Positions 51,268 through 59,923 of a DNA stretch of 64,000 nucleotides are shown here, piece after piece. The stretch covers positions 1,649,501-1,713,500 of the forward strand of contig JACKNC010000001.1 in assembly GCA_024235095.1 (NCBI GenBank), written 5' to 3'. Each line of letters begins with the position of its first letter. Positions within the stretch are counted from its first letter, which is position 1. The notes under the pieces are model-generated. The model was not told the DNA's origin and ran no database searches. It was given only the letters and a program-made list of their open reading frames with translations. The translations under genes and the position numbers were made by a program. This DNA comes from Gammaproteobacteria bacterium. Lineage in GTDB: Bacteria; Pseudomonadota; Gammaproteobacteria; Competibacterales; Competibacteraceae.

Positions 51268-52083
51268 ATGCAGCAATCATCGGCTTTAATGCTCCACTGC
51301 CTGTGGGGTTCCTGGCGTCTCCTCCCGCCCTTTATTGGGCGGGAGCTGCGCGAGCAATATGCTGGTTCGTTGCTCGGCGTGATGTGGAGCCTGTTGCAAC
51401 CCCTGTTGTTTATTTTGCTGTATTGGTGGGTGTTCTCAGCGGTGCTGCGCACCCGCTTTCCCCAGGATTCCGCGTTTGCTGAAACGCCTTTCATCGTCTT
51501 TCTACTATCGGCGCTGTTGCCTTGGTTTGCTTGGCAGGAAGGGTTAAGCCGTTCCGCCAACGCCATTATCAATCGCCGCGACATGGTGCGTAAAATTCAT
51601 TTCCCGGCGCAGGTTTTCCCACTGGCCGCTACTGCCGCCGCTTATGTCGTGCATGGCATCGGCTACGGCCTGTTTTTACTCGCCCTTGCCGGGTGGCAGG
51701 GTGGGTTATCGTTGACCACGATGGGCGCAGTTTTCATGCTGCTGATGCTGCAATTCGCGGTCACTGCCGGAGTGGGTTTGCTGCTGGCCGCGTTTACCGT
51801 CTATCTGCGCGATACCGCGCAGGTCTTAGGTTTAGTGCTGACCGCCCTGTTCTACACCGCGCCCATTCTCTATCCGTTGACTCTGGTGCCAGAAGATTTC
51901 CGTGGATGGGTGCATCTCAATCCTTTTACCCTCTTCGCGGAAGCCTATCATAATGCGGTGTTAACCGGCACCTGGCCAGAACCGGTCATGCTCTTCGGAC
52001 TGCTGCTGTTCGCTGCTGGCGCATTAAGCTTTGGCGCTTATGTCTTTCAGCGATTGGAACCTGGCTTCGCCGATGTGCTGTAG
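51268..52083 (+). CDS. ABC-2 type polysaccharide export permease (Wzm/KpsM-like)
   Basis: This 271-residue membrane protein forms the inner-membrane channel that exports polysaccharide. It has the ABC-2 opening PPFIGRELREQYAGSLLGVM, followed by WSLLQPLLFILLYWWVFSAV, and about six membrane spans, with LTALFYTAPILYPLTLVPED and HLNPFTLFAEAYHNAVLTGT near the end as in Wzm/RfbA-type proteins. It pairs with the Wzt-type ATPase at 53272 (same cluster, one gene between). ATG 51268 lies 8 bp after the Asp-box gene, with GAAAGGG as ribosome-binding site. Confidence 0.93.
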   Translation: MQQSSALMLHCLWGSWRLLPPFIGRELREQYAGSLLGVMWSLLQPLLFILLYWWVFSAVLRTRFPQDSAFAETPFIVFLLSALLPWFAWQEGLSRSANAIINRRDMVRKIHFPAQVFPLAATAAAYVVHGIGYGLFLLALAGWQGGLSLTTMGAVFMLLMLQFAVTAGVGLLLAAFTVYLRDTAQVLGLVLTALFYTAPILYPLTLVPEDFRGWVHLNPFTLFAEAYHNAVLTGTWPEPVMLFGLLLFAAGALSFGAYVFQRLEPGFADVL

Positions 52084-52092
52084 GAGTCGCTC

Positions 52093-53247
52093 ATTCACCT
52101 GCTGATCCTGCATATCGCCTATGTGTTTGGCGGCGCTGAGCGAACTACGGCCAATCTGCTGGACCATCTCGACCGGCAACGGATCACGCGAATCACGCTG
52201 GTCGCACCTGGCGTGTTGCGCGCCTGCCTCCCGGAACGCTATGACCACTTTGTCGACGCTGCACACCATCATCTGGAAGGCGGTTTTGCTACGCCACGCT
52301 CGCTGTATCAACAAGCGCGGGCAGCCGGCGAATTGCTGCGGGAACTCAAGCCGGATGTAGCGCTCGGCATGATGCATTATTCTGCAGCGTTGCTGGCACT
52401 TGGCGCACGGTTGGCCAAGGCGCGGACGTGGACAATAGCCAGCTATCGCGGTCCCTTTTACGAATACATGCGCTATTACGAGCGTGGATTTCGTCGCCGG
52501 TTGTTCCTGCGCGCCGCGGTGGCCGGAACTGCGCTGCTGGCGGATCGGGTCATCGTACCGTCTCATGGCACCGCACTGGAGCTGCGTCAGCGGTTTTTCA
52601 CGCCGCTAAGCCGAACCGTCACGATCCCCAATGGTATTGATCTGGAAACGGTCGCGACCCTCTCCCATCAGTCTGCCCTGGAAATGATCGGCCTGGAAGC
52701 GGAAAAAATACCAGTTATCTGCGCCATCGCCCGACTGGCCCCAGAGAAAAATCTTGGGCTGCTGCTTGAGGCGTTTCGGCGAGTGCGGGTAACGCAACCC
52801 GCAGTGTTGATCATCCTGGGCGATGGCCCGGAACGGACTGCGCTGGAGGCGCGTATTGTCGAGTGGGGCCTGAGCGATGCCGTGCGCTTGCTAGGACATC
52901 GTGAAAATGTCTATCCTTATTTGCGCTGCGCCGACCTGTTTGTCCACACCTGCCAGTTCGAGGGTTTCGGCTATACCCTGCTGGAAGCCTTGGCCTGTAA
53001 CGTAGCGGTGGTCTCTATCGACTGTCCCTACGGTCCGCGAGAAATTCTAGGCGACAACGTGTATGGCATCCTCGTGCAACCCGACGATCCAGCGACGCTG
53101 GCGGCGGCGATCCTGCGCCTGCTGACCGACTCCAATCAAAGAAAAGCACTGGCAGCCCGTGGCTTGGAACGGGCCAAGCAACTATCCATTGAACAGATGG
53201 TGAAAGCGTATGAGCGTGTATTTATCGGTTTGGCTGGGTCTGGCTAA
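52093..53247 (+). CDS. Family 4 glycosyltransferase, probable ATT start
   Basis: The 384-residue GT-B fold glycosyltransferase has N-terminal LLILHIAYVFGGAERTTANL, a linker, and C-terminal VICAIARLAPEKNLGLLLEA, LIILGDGPERTALEA and CQFEGFGYTLLEALACNVAV (GT4 E-x7-E). The beta-1 strand HLLILHIAYV lies upstream of the first ordinary start codon (GTG 52123). In frame after the permease stop (TAG 52081-52083) only ATT 52093 or CTG codons can start it; ATT has GGAG (52083-52086) six bases upstream. I therefore place the start at ATT. Donor unknown. It sits between the two ABC transporter genes. Confidence 0.85.
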   Translation: MHLLILHIAYVFGGAERTTANLLDHLDRQRITRITLVAPGVLRACLPERYDHFVDAAHHHLEGGFATPRSLYQQARAAGELLRELKPDVALGMMHYSAALLALGARLAKARTWTIASYRGPFYEYMRYYERGFRRRLFLRAAVAGTALLADRVIVPSHGTALELRQRFFTPLSRTVTIPNGIDLETVATLSHQSALEMIGLEAEKIPVICAIARLAPEKNLGLLLEAFRRVRVTQPAVLIILGDGPERTALEARIVEWGLSDAVRLLGHRENVYPYLRCADLFVHTCQFEGFGYTLLEALACNVAVVSIDCPYGPREILGDNVYGILVQPDDPATLAAAILRLLTDSNQRKALAARGLERAKQLSIEQMVKAYERVFIGLAGSG

Positions 53248-53271
53248 TCATCACTCGCGCTGTGCTTTGTC

Positions 53272-54438
53272 ATGAATAACGCCAAACCCGCTCTGCGGAT
53301 CAGCCATCTGAGCAAAGTTTACCGACTGTATGATCAGCCCATTGACCGGCTCAAGGAACTACTGTTCCGGCAGCGGCGCCATAGCGATTTTGTGGCGCTG
53401 CAAGAAGTAAGTTTTGACTTGCCCCATGGACGCACCCTGGGCGTGGTTGGGAATAACGGCGCCGGTAAAAGCACGTTGTTGCAGATGATTGCCGGTACGC
53501 TGACACCCAGCTCGGGAATGATCGAGCGTGATGGAACCGTGCTGGGTCTGTTGGAACTGGGTGTTGGCTTTCATACCGAATTTACCGGTCGGCAAAACAT
53601 CTTCCTGTACGGCGATGTACTCGGTCTGTCGCGGCGATTGGTGCAAGCCCGTTTCGATGAGATTGTTGCTTTCGCTGAATTGGAATTGTTCGTCGACCGT
53701 CCGCTGAAAACCTATTCCACCGGGATGCGGATGCGACTAGCGTTCTCGCTTATTGCCTCCTTGGACCCGGATATTTTGATCGTAGACGAGGCCCTATCGG
53801 TCGGTGATGTGTACTTCCAGAAAAAGTGCATCGACCGCATGATGGAATTTCGCAATCGGGGTCGCGCCATCCTTTTCTGCTCTCACAGCCTGTACCAGAT
53901 CAGCATGTTTTGTGACGAAACGCTGTGGTTGGAAGCAGGACGGGTTCGTCAATATGGCGAGACCAGTCGGGTGTTACCCGCCTACGAAGCTTGGCAGGCG
54001 CAGCGCAACGCATTCCGCGAACAGGCGGAAGCCGACGCGCGTCCGGAAATGCCAGCACGCATTGTCAGCCTGGAACTGTTGAATGAACTACCCTGCCGAC
54101 GCGGTGACGATCTCTGTTTCCGGCTGCAATTGGAGTGTAGTCGTGATGACCTGCCCTACCATCTGACGCTGTCGATCAAGATGGACGATGGGCGTGGCAT
54201 CTATGTCACCGGCACCCACTTGGCAGGGCGTCCGCCGCTGCGTGGCCGACAACGCGAGGTGCGGATCACCTACCCTCAGGCGCCGCTGCTCGGCGGTCTT
54301 TACAGCGCCCACGCCCGCATTTTCGATGACCAAGGATTGATGGTCTATCACGAGAAAATTTTGCCGGAACTGGAAGTGTGCAAAGATTCGCGTGAGTTAG
54401 GAATTTGTTATCTGGAAAATTTCTGGGAGATCGCTTGA
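53272..54438 (+). CDS. ABC polysaccharide export ATPase with carbohydrate-binding tail (Wzt-like)
   Basis: Wzt-type ATPases power polysaccharide export and, in the long form, recognise the glycan end through a C-terminal domain. The 388-residue product has Walker A GNNGAGKSTLLQMIAG near residue 62, the GLLELGVGFHTEFTGRQN stretch typical of Wzt/TagH, signature YSTGMRMRLAFSLI and Walker B ILIVDEALSVGDVYF. Residues about 260-388 form a beta-rich domain (LELLNELPCRRGDDLCFRLQ, YHLTLSIKMDDGRGIYVTGT) like the Wzt carbohydrate-binding module. Such tails usually require a terminal sugar modification on the exported chain. Confidence 0.93.
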   Translation: MNNAKPALRISHLSKVYRLYDQPIDRLKELLFRQRRHSDFVALQEVSFDLPHGRTLGVVGNNGAGKSTLLQMIAGTLTPSSGMIERDGTVLGLLELGVGFHTEFTGRQNIFLYGDVLGLSRRLVQARFDEIVAFAELELFVDRPLKTYSTGMRMRLAFSLIASLDPDILIVDEALSVGDVYFQKKCIDRMMEFRNRGRAILFCSHSLYQISMFCDETLWLEAGRVRQYGETSRVLPAYEAWQAQRNAFREQAEADARPEMPARIVSLELLNELPCRRGDDLCFRLQLECSRDDLPYHLTLSIKMDDGRGIYVTGTHLAGRPPLRGRQREVRITYPQAPLLGGLYSAHARIFDDQGLMVYHEKILPELEVCKDSRELGICYLENFWEIA

Positions 54439-54449
54439 TCCCGAAGGCA

Positions 54450-55406
54450 TCAGAAAATGTCCAGATCGCCCATGGTGTAGTACAGGTCCTTTTGCACCTC
54501 ACTGGTCGGAATCGGCAACCGCCAAACCATATTAGCGACGACGACTTCTGTCGATTCAACCCGGCCAAGAATCTCATCTCGCCAACCCGGCGGCAGCCAG
54601 ATTTCCAGTTCATGATCGCCGCGATCCGCAGCCAGCCGTTCCAGCGCGATCAGCGCCTGATTCAACAAGTGATGGGGAACGAGTAAATCGATGACGCGCA
54701 ACTGATGTTCTTCCTGTTGAATCACCACCCAGCCCAGGAGTCCAGGATTCGACCGGGTGGACAGACTAAAGAGCTGATAACGCCGAAGCGGATGGGTTGC
54801 ATAGCGCCAGTTCAGGTAAGCACGATCGCGCACCAGCGCCAAAGGCAATTCAGGCGCGCAGCGGTCCCATAAGGCGTCGAGTCGAGGGTCATCCCACTTC
54901 AGTGGACGGACGCCTAGCCACGACCCCAATGCTTTTTGGGCGGCTCGATGCAAACTGGAAGCGCGCTCCACTGCGCCATAAACCCGGGCATATTCGCCGA
55001 GCCGGAAAGGTCGCCGCCCTGGAAAACCATAGGCAAACGCCGTAGGCCAGCGTCCCGCTAATCCCTCTAACAATTCCCGGACCAGTTGGGTAAACAGGTT
55101 GCGCCTGCCGAGTTGCCCGCGCGCGGCGGGATGCACCATGACATCGCAAATCTGGAAGAAGGGCGCTGATCGACACTGCCGCCAGCCGCGCAGGGAAATT
55201 GCGCCTGCATGTCCCACCAGTTCGCCCTCCGCGTTGAAAGCCAGGCGCGCAATCGGGGACGTTGAACTTGCATCCAGGTATTTCCATCGCCAGTGCGCCT
55301 CGGTCAAAACCTGGCCAAACACCAGGCCAAAGAGCGTGGTAATGGCGGTTTCGTCGCCGGGTTGGTAATCCCGGATATAATAAGGATCGTCTTTACGTTC
55401 GGGCAT
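54450..55406 (-). CDS. GNAT-family N-acetyltransferase
   Basis: The 318-residue protein has the GNAT pattern: YIRDYQPGDETAITTLFGLV, HWRWKYLDASSTSPIARLAF, and the acetyl-CoA loop region FQICDVMVHPAARGQLGRRN. A second half (about 165-310) has LVRDRAYLNWRYATHPLRRY, common in GNATs that act on cell-envelope sugars. It lies on the opposite strand inside the polysaccharide cluster, with its 3' end 11 bp from the Wzt-like gene and its start 27 bp from the large fusion gene. It could acetylate an amino sugar exposed by a deacetylase (the PIG-L module next to it), but this is inference. Confidence 0.82.
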   Translation of the reverse strand: MPERKDDPYYIRDYQPGDETAITTLFGLVFGQVLTEAHWRWKYLDASSTSPIARLAFNAEGELVGHAGAISLRGWRQCRSAPFFQICDVMVHPAARGQLGRRNLFTQLVRELLEGLAGRWPTAFAYGFPGRRPFRLGEYARVYGAVERASSLHRAAQKALGSWLGVRPLKWDDPRLDALWDRCAPELPLALVRDRAYLNWRYATHPLRRYQLFSLSTRSNPGLLGWVVIQQEEHQLRVIDLLVPHHLLNQALIALERLAADRGDHELEIWLPPGWRDEILGRVESTEVVVANMVWRLPIPTSEVQKDLYYTMGDLDIF

Positions 55407-55433
55407 AGCGGATTACTTTACGATAAAAATCGA

Positions 55434-58400
55434 ATGCGGATGAGCACTGAAAGCGAGTTAATCCCGTATCATGCGGCGCCGATCCTGGGAAAGGGTCCGA
55501 GCCTGGCGTTGGCGCCGCATCCGGACGATGAAGTCTTCGGTTGTGCAGGCGCGATTATGCGGCATGTCGCTGCCGGTGATCCGGTCACCGTGATTATTCT
55601 AACTGATGGCGGTGGTTTTCACCCGGACGGTCCAGATCGAGCGGCTTATGTGGCGCAACGCCGTCAGGAAAGTCGAGCTGCCGCCGCCGTGCTTGGCTAT
55701 GGCGAACCGGTCTTTTGGGAATACCGGGACCGGGAACTGTGCTATGACGAAGCCCTGGTCAGACGACTCTGCGACGCCATAGCGATGACTGGCGCCTGCT
55801 GGTTGTATGCGCCTTCTCCTTATGAATTGCATCCTGATCATCGTCATCTGAGTTTGGCCGCCCTGGAGGCCGCTCGCCGGCAGAGTGGCGGTTTAACGTT
55901 GGCGTTTTACGAAGTCGGCGCGCCGTTGCCGCCCAATCGCTTGCTGGATATTTCCGACCTTCTGGAGCGCAAAAGCCAGGCGATGCGTTGTTTCACCAGC
56001 CAGTTATCCGTACAAGCTTATGACCGGCATGTCGAGGCGCTGAATCGTTACCGCACGTACACGCTGCCCCGTGAGGTCGAAGCGGCTGAAGGTTACTGGG
56101 TCATCGCTGGCGATGCGGTCGCGGAAAGTTTGCGCATCCTGCGTCCCGTGATGGCTGAACGGTGGCGGATGATCGATGCTTCAGCCGCCGTACTGGGGCC
56201 GCGGGTCTCCGTGATCATGCGCACCATGGACCGTCCCGAGTTATCTGAAGCCCTCCACTCGGTCGCCGCTCAAACCTATCCCGACATCGAAATTGTGGTG
56301 GTGGATGCTCGGGGCGCGGGTGAATTAATGCTGGAGAAAGCCCAGTCTCGTTTTCCACTGCGCATAATCAGCGCTGGCCATACCCTGGGCCGGAGCGCCG
56401 CCGCCAATCAGGGATTGGACGCCGCTCAGAGCGAATATCTGATCTTTCTGGACGATGATGATTGGTTCGAGCCGGATCATATCGCTGGACTGGTGGAAAT
56501 CCTGGAAAGGGAATCCGGGATCATAGCGGCGTATGCGGGCGTTCGCTGCGTCCGCCGCCTGGCGAAAGACCACTGGGAAACGGTGCAAATTTACAATGAT
56601 CCCTTTGACGCCGCCCGATTGCGGCTGGAAAATTTTATCCCCATTAACGCCCTGCTATTTCGACGAGCCGCACTGTCCAGCGGGCGTCCCTGTCGCTTTG
56701 ACGAAGAAATTGATCTTTATGAAGACTGGGATTTCTGGCTGCAATTGTTGCAACACGGTGGATTTCAACACCGACCAGCGCTTTCCGCGAACTACCGGAT
56801 TCACGAAAGCGGCGGACTGGGAGTAAGCGCCGACGAACAGCAGGCGCTGGCGGCTTTTGAAACCTTGGTCGGAAAATGGCGCTCGCAATGGAGTGATCGC
56901 CAGCTCATGGATATGATGGCCCGCGCCCGGCATCTGGACCGATTACTGAAAACCACTGAGGAACAGCGCGCTCTTGCCGTGCGCAAGCTGGATGAAGCCG
57001 GTTTAGCCGTGCAATCACTGAAAGCCGCGTATGACAAAATTCAACAACAAGTCGAAGACCGAGATCGACAATTGGAGCAACTGCACAGTCGGCTTGAACA
57101 GCTTGTTGCAGACCGGGACCGCCAACTTGAGCAATCGGAAAACCGGATTCAACAGCTTGATCAGGAGTGGAAACGCCGCTGTCAGGAACTTGAAATTCGA
57201 TTGGAAGCCCAGCAACTCGAAATTGCGCAATTGGATCAGGACTGGCAATCCCGTTATGCCTGGGTGATGAACTCGCGTTCGTGGCGGTTGACCGCGCCAC
57301 TGCGTGATGGCGCTCGCTGGCTGCGCGAACGGCGAGACCGCCTGTCGGTCATGCTCGCGGACAGCGCCTGGCGGCTGGGCTTGATCGTTTATCGGGGTCC
57401 CGGTGGCGGGTTATTGCGTCGTTTGCCCTTTAACTGGAAGCAGGGAGCGCGCCGGTGGTTGCGCCAAGGGGTTATCACTGCGCCTGGAGGAAGCGCCGTT
57501 GCCCGCGCATCCAGTGATAAAAATGCGCTAGTCAGCATTATCGTACCCATCTACAACCATGCTGATTATCTGGAACAGTGCCTGAGCAGCGCGCTGAACC
57601 AGACCTATCCCGAAATCGAAGTGATCGCGGTGGATGATGCATCGACCGATCCACGGATTCAGGAAATATTGAATCAATGGGTGAATCATCCACGGCTCCG
57701 GCTATTCGCCAACCCGGTCAATCGAGGCATTGCCGAAACCCAGAACCGGGCGCTCATCGAGTCGCGCGGCGACATTATCGGATTTCTCGACTGCGACGAT
57801 TATTTACGACCGGATGCGGTGGACACCTGTTTGCGTTATTGGCGCGAAGGGATTATTTACGCCCACTCGGCCCGCATCAATGTAGATGAGAGCGGACGGG
57901 AAGTCAGTCGCATTTCCTTTGAGCATTTGCCGCGTCAGGACTATTTTGCCGAAAACCTGGAGCGGATGTACGCGACGCATTTCAAGCTGATCGGACGGGA
58001 AGCGTTCGCCCGGGTCGGCCTGTTCGATCCGCGCTTTGACGCCGCGCAGGACTATGATTTGTTGATGCGAATCGCTTTTCACTATCCTGGTTCGGTGTTT
58101 ATTCACGCTCCGGAATTCGTGTACTACCATCGCTTTCACGACCGGCAGGCGACCGAAACCTACAGCATCTCCCAGCGGGAAGCCACAAAGATCATTCAAA
58201 ACGAGGGACGCTTGCGGCAAGCTATTCGGGAAGGCCGGTTTGACCGCTTTCTGTCCATTATCATGTTGTCATTTGGCAAGCAACGGCAGACATTGGCGGC
58301 GCTGGCAAGCCTGCAAGCAACCGTAAAGCCGCCGCACGAAATCATTCTGTTCGATAATGGCTCTGATTCCGAAACCGTCGCGTTTTTACATGAGCGCATC

Positions 58401-59105
58401 GATGGCCATTTCCCAACCGTTCGAGTCATTTACCATCCCACCAATCTGGGGCCAGCCGCCGGTCGCCGGGAAGCTTTGAAGCAAGCGCGCGGTGAGTGGT
58501 TTTTGATCTTTGATAATGACGAGATCGCTGAACCTGGCTGGCTGGAGGAGCTGCTCATCCGGGCGGTGAGCCAACCTGATGTCGGAGCGGTCTGCTGCAA
58601 GGTAGCGTTTCCCAATCGGCGCCTGCAATTTTCCGGGGGATTTATTCGGCAATTCGATGAAGAACTGATCGAATTGGGGCTGTACGATCGCGACCAGGAT
58701 GTTGCCGATCTGGCCACCGCGGTCTTTCGTGAGTGCGACTGGTGCCCGATTGGCGCTACCTTGTTCACCGTCAATCCCGGGCCTTTTTTGCACGAGGGTT
58801 ATCCCAATGCTTTTGAGGACGCCGGCGTTTCCATGGCGCTGCGCCGTCAGGGGTTGCGCTTGCTGAACAGCCCCGCTTCATGGGTCTGGCACGAGCATTT
58901 CCTGTTTCAGGAAAAAATGGACATGAGAGAACGCTACGTCCGCCACCGCTATAATCCAAAGCGTATGTTGACCAGCATCGCCAGTTTTTACGCTGAAACC
59001 GGGATGATTATCCAGGATGAGTATGTCTGGCGCGAGAACGGATTATTTGCCCTAAGCCGCGTGGAGTTAAAACAATTGCTGGATCGATCCCGGACTGTGG
59101 CGTGA
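55434..59105 (+). CDS. Fusion: PIG-L deacetylase + three GT2 glycosyltransferases with coiled coil
   Basis: This 1223-residue protein joins four modules. Residues about 20-240: PIG-L/LmbE zinc deacetylase (APHPDDEVFGCAGAI at 27-41 and HPDHRH at 133-138). About 255-470: GT2 (VSVIMRTMDRPELSEAL, with FLDDDDWFEPDHI near 338). About 490-605: coiled coil (EDRDRQLEQLHSRLEQLV and similar). About 695-910: second GT2 (LVSIIVPIYNHADYLEQ, FLDCDDYLRPDAV). About 940-1190: third GT2 (LSIIMLSFGKQRQTL, LIFDNDEIAEPGWLEEL). ATG 55434 or 55440 may start it; the frame upstream is longer but not domain-like. It would make and modify an amino-sugar-containing glycan at the cytoplasmic membrane. Overlaps the next GT gene by 4 bases. 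Confidence 0.92.
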   Translation: MRMSTESELIPYHAAPILGKGPSLALAPHPDDEVFGCAGAIMRHVAAGDPVTVIILTDGGGFHPDGPDRAAYVAQRRQESRAAAAVLGYGEPVFWEYRDRELCYDEALVRRLCDAIAMTGACWLYAPSPYELHPDHRHLSLAALEAARRQSGGLTLAFYEVGAPLPPNRLLDISDLLERKSQAMRCFTSQLSVQAYDRHVEALNRYRTYTLPREVEAAEGYWVIAGDAVAESLRILRPVMAERWRMIDASAAVLGPRVSVIMRTMDRPELSEALHSVAAQTYPDIEIVVVDARGAGELMLEKAQSRFPLRIISAGHTLGRSAAANQGLDAAQSEYLIFLDDDDWFEPDHIAGLVEILERESGIIAAYAGVRCVRRLAKDHWETVQIYNDPFDAARLRLENFIPINALLFRRAALSSGRPCRFDEEIDLYEDWDFWLQLLQHGGFQHRPALSANYRIHESGGLGVSADEQQALAAFETLVGKWRSQWSDRQLMDMMARARHLDRLLKTTEEQRALAVRKLDEAGLAVQSLKAAYDKIQQQVEDRDRQLEQLHSRLEQLVADRDRQLEQSENRIQQLDQEWKRRCQELEIRLEAQQLEIAQLDQDWQSRYAWVMNSRSWRLTAPLRDGARWLRERRDRLSVMLADSAWRLGLIVYRGPGGGLLRRLPFNWKQGARRWLRQGVITAPGGSAVARASSDKNALVSIIVPIYNHADYLEQCLSSALNQTYPEIEVIAVDDASTDPRIQEILNQWVNHPRLRLFANPVNRGIAETQNRALIESRGDIIGFLDCDDYLRPDAVDTCLRYWREGIIYAHSARINVDESGREVSRISFEHLPRQDYFAENLERMYATHFKLIGREAFARVGLFDPRFDAAQDYDLLMRIAFHYPGSVFIHAPEFVYYHRFHDRQATETYSISQREATKIIQNEGRLRQAIREGRFDRFLSIIMLSFGKQRQTLAALASLQATVKPPHEIILFDNGSDSETVAFLHERIDGHFPTVRVIYHPTNLGPAAGRREALKQARGEWFLIFDNDEIAEPGWLEELLIRAVSQPDVGAVCCKVAFPNRRLQFSGGFIRQFDEELIELGLYDRDQDVADLATAVFRECDWCPIGATLFTVNPGPFLHEGYPNAFEDAGVSMALRRQGLRLLNSPASWVWHEHFLFQEKMDMRERYVRHRYNPKRMLTSIASFYAETGMIIQDEYVWRENGLFALSRVELKQLLDRSRTVA

Positions 59106-59923
59106 CCTGTCTCGATGTCTCAATCGTCACTTATGCGCCCAACTTGACGCTATTGGCAGCTGTGTTGGAACGGCTTGACCAGGCGCTGGCTCATGCTCGT
59201 CATCGAGGATTGTTGTTCGGGATGCGACTCACCGTGGTGGATAATGGCCCGGGTTCCAAATGGCGGGAACCTTTGCGGGATGTGCTGGATACGGCGTGTT
59301 CGGTGAAAGCGGTCGAGTTGCTGAGCGGACAGGGCAATATCGGTTACGGCGCCGGGCATAATCTGGCGCTCCAGCGCAGCAATGGCGACATTTACCTGAT
59401 TCTGAATCCTGATGTGCTGCTGGAGGAAGATGCAATCAGCGAGGGTTTGATATTTCTGGCGGTGCATCCCGATGTTGGTCTGGTTGCACCGGTGGCCTGG
59501 GATGGAGCAGGGCGACGGCAATATCTTTGTAAGAACTATCCGACAGTTTTTGACTTGGCGCTGCGCGGATTTGCCCCAGCAACACTCCGGCGCTGGTTTC
59601 GCAAACGCCTGGATCGCTATGAGTTGCGTGAACGAGTGAATGAAACCGTGCTCTGGGATCCGCCCATCGCCAGCGGTTGTTTCATGTTATGCCGGCGGAC
59701 GGCGCTGGAGCAGGTGGGTGGATTTCGCCCGGACTATTTTCTGTATTTCGAGGATTTCGATTTGAGTCTGCGGCTGGCGGCGGTTACGCGCCTGGCCTGC
59801 GCGCCCACCGTGCGGATTGTTCATCAGGGTGGCCACGCGGCTCGCAAGGGAGTTCGTCATATTGGGCTGTTCCTGCGCGCTGCGGTATTGTTTTTCCATC
59901 GGCATGGGTGGCGGTGGTGGTAA
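59102..59923 (+). CDS. Family 2 glycosyltransferase (rhamnosyltransferase-like)
   Basis: The 273-residue GT-A enzyme has CLDVSIVTYAPNLTLLAAVL, the RLTVVDNGPGS donor-binding strand, NIGYGAGHNLALQ, LILNPDVLLEEDA (the DxD-equivalent region) and a late YFLYFEDFDLSLRLA. The pattern NIGYGAGHN...NPDV is typical of WbbL-like rhamnosyltransferases, which fits the dTDP-rhamnose genes at 32460-34781, but the acceptor and donor cannot be proved. GTG 59102 overlaps the fusion gene stop by four bases; it overlaps the epimerase start by a few bases. Confidence 0.87.
   Translation: MTCLDVSIVTYAPNLTLLAAVLERLDQALAHARHRGLLFGMRLTVVDNGPGSKWREPLRDVLDTACSVKAVELLSGQGNIGYGAGHNLALQRSNGDIYLILNPDVLLEEDAISEGLIFLAVHPDVGLVAPVAWDGAGRRQYLCKNYPTVFDLALRGFAPATLRRWFRKRLDRYELRERVNETVLWDPPIASGCFMLCRRTALEQVGGFRPDYFLYFEDFDLSLRLAAVTRLACAPTVRIVHQGGHAARKGVRHIGLFLRAAVLFFHRHGWRWW

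Noticed and set aside
55293..55433. Upstream extension of the PIG-L/GT fusion frame
   Set aside because: The 47 extra residues overlap the opposite-strand GNAT gene start and carry no domain; the PIG-L fold begins after ATG 55434.
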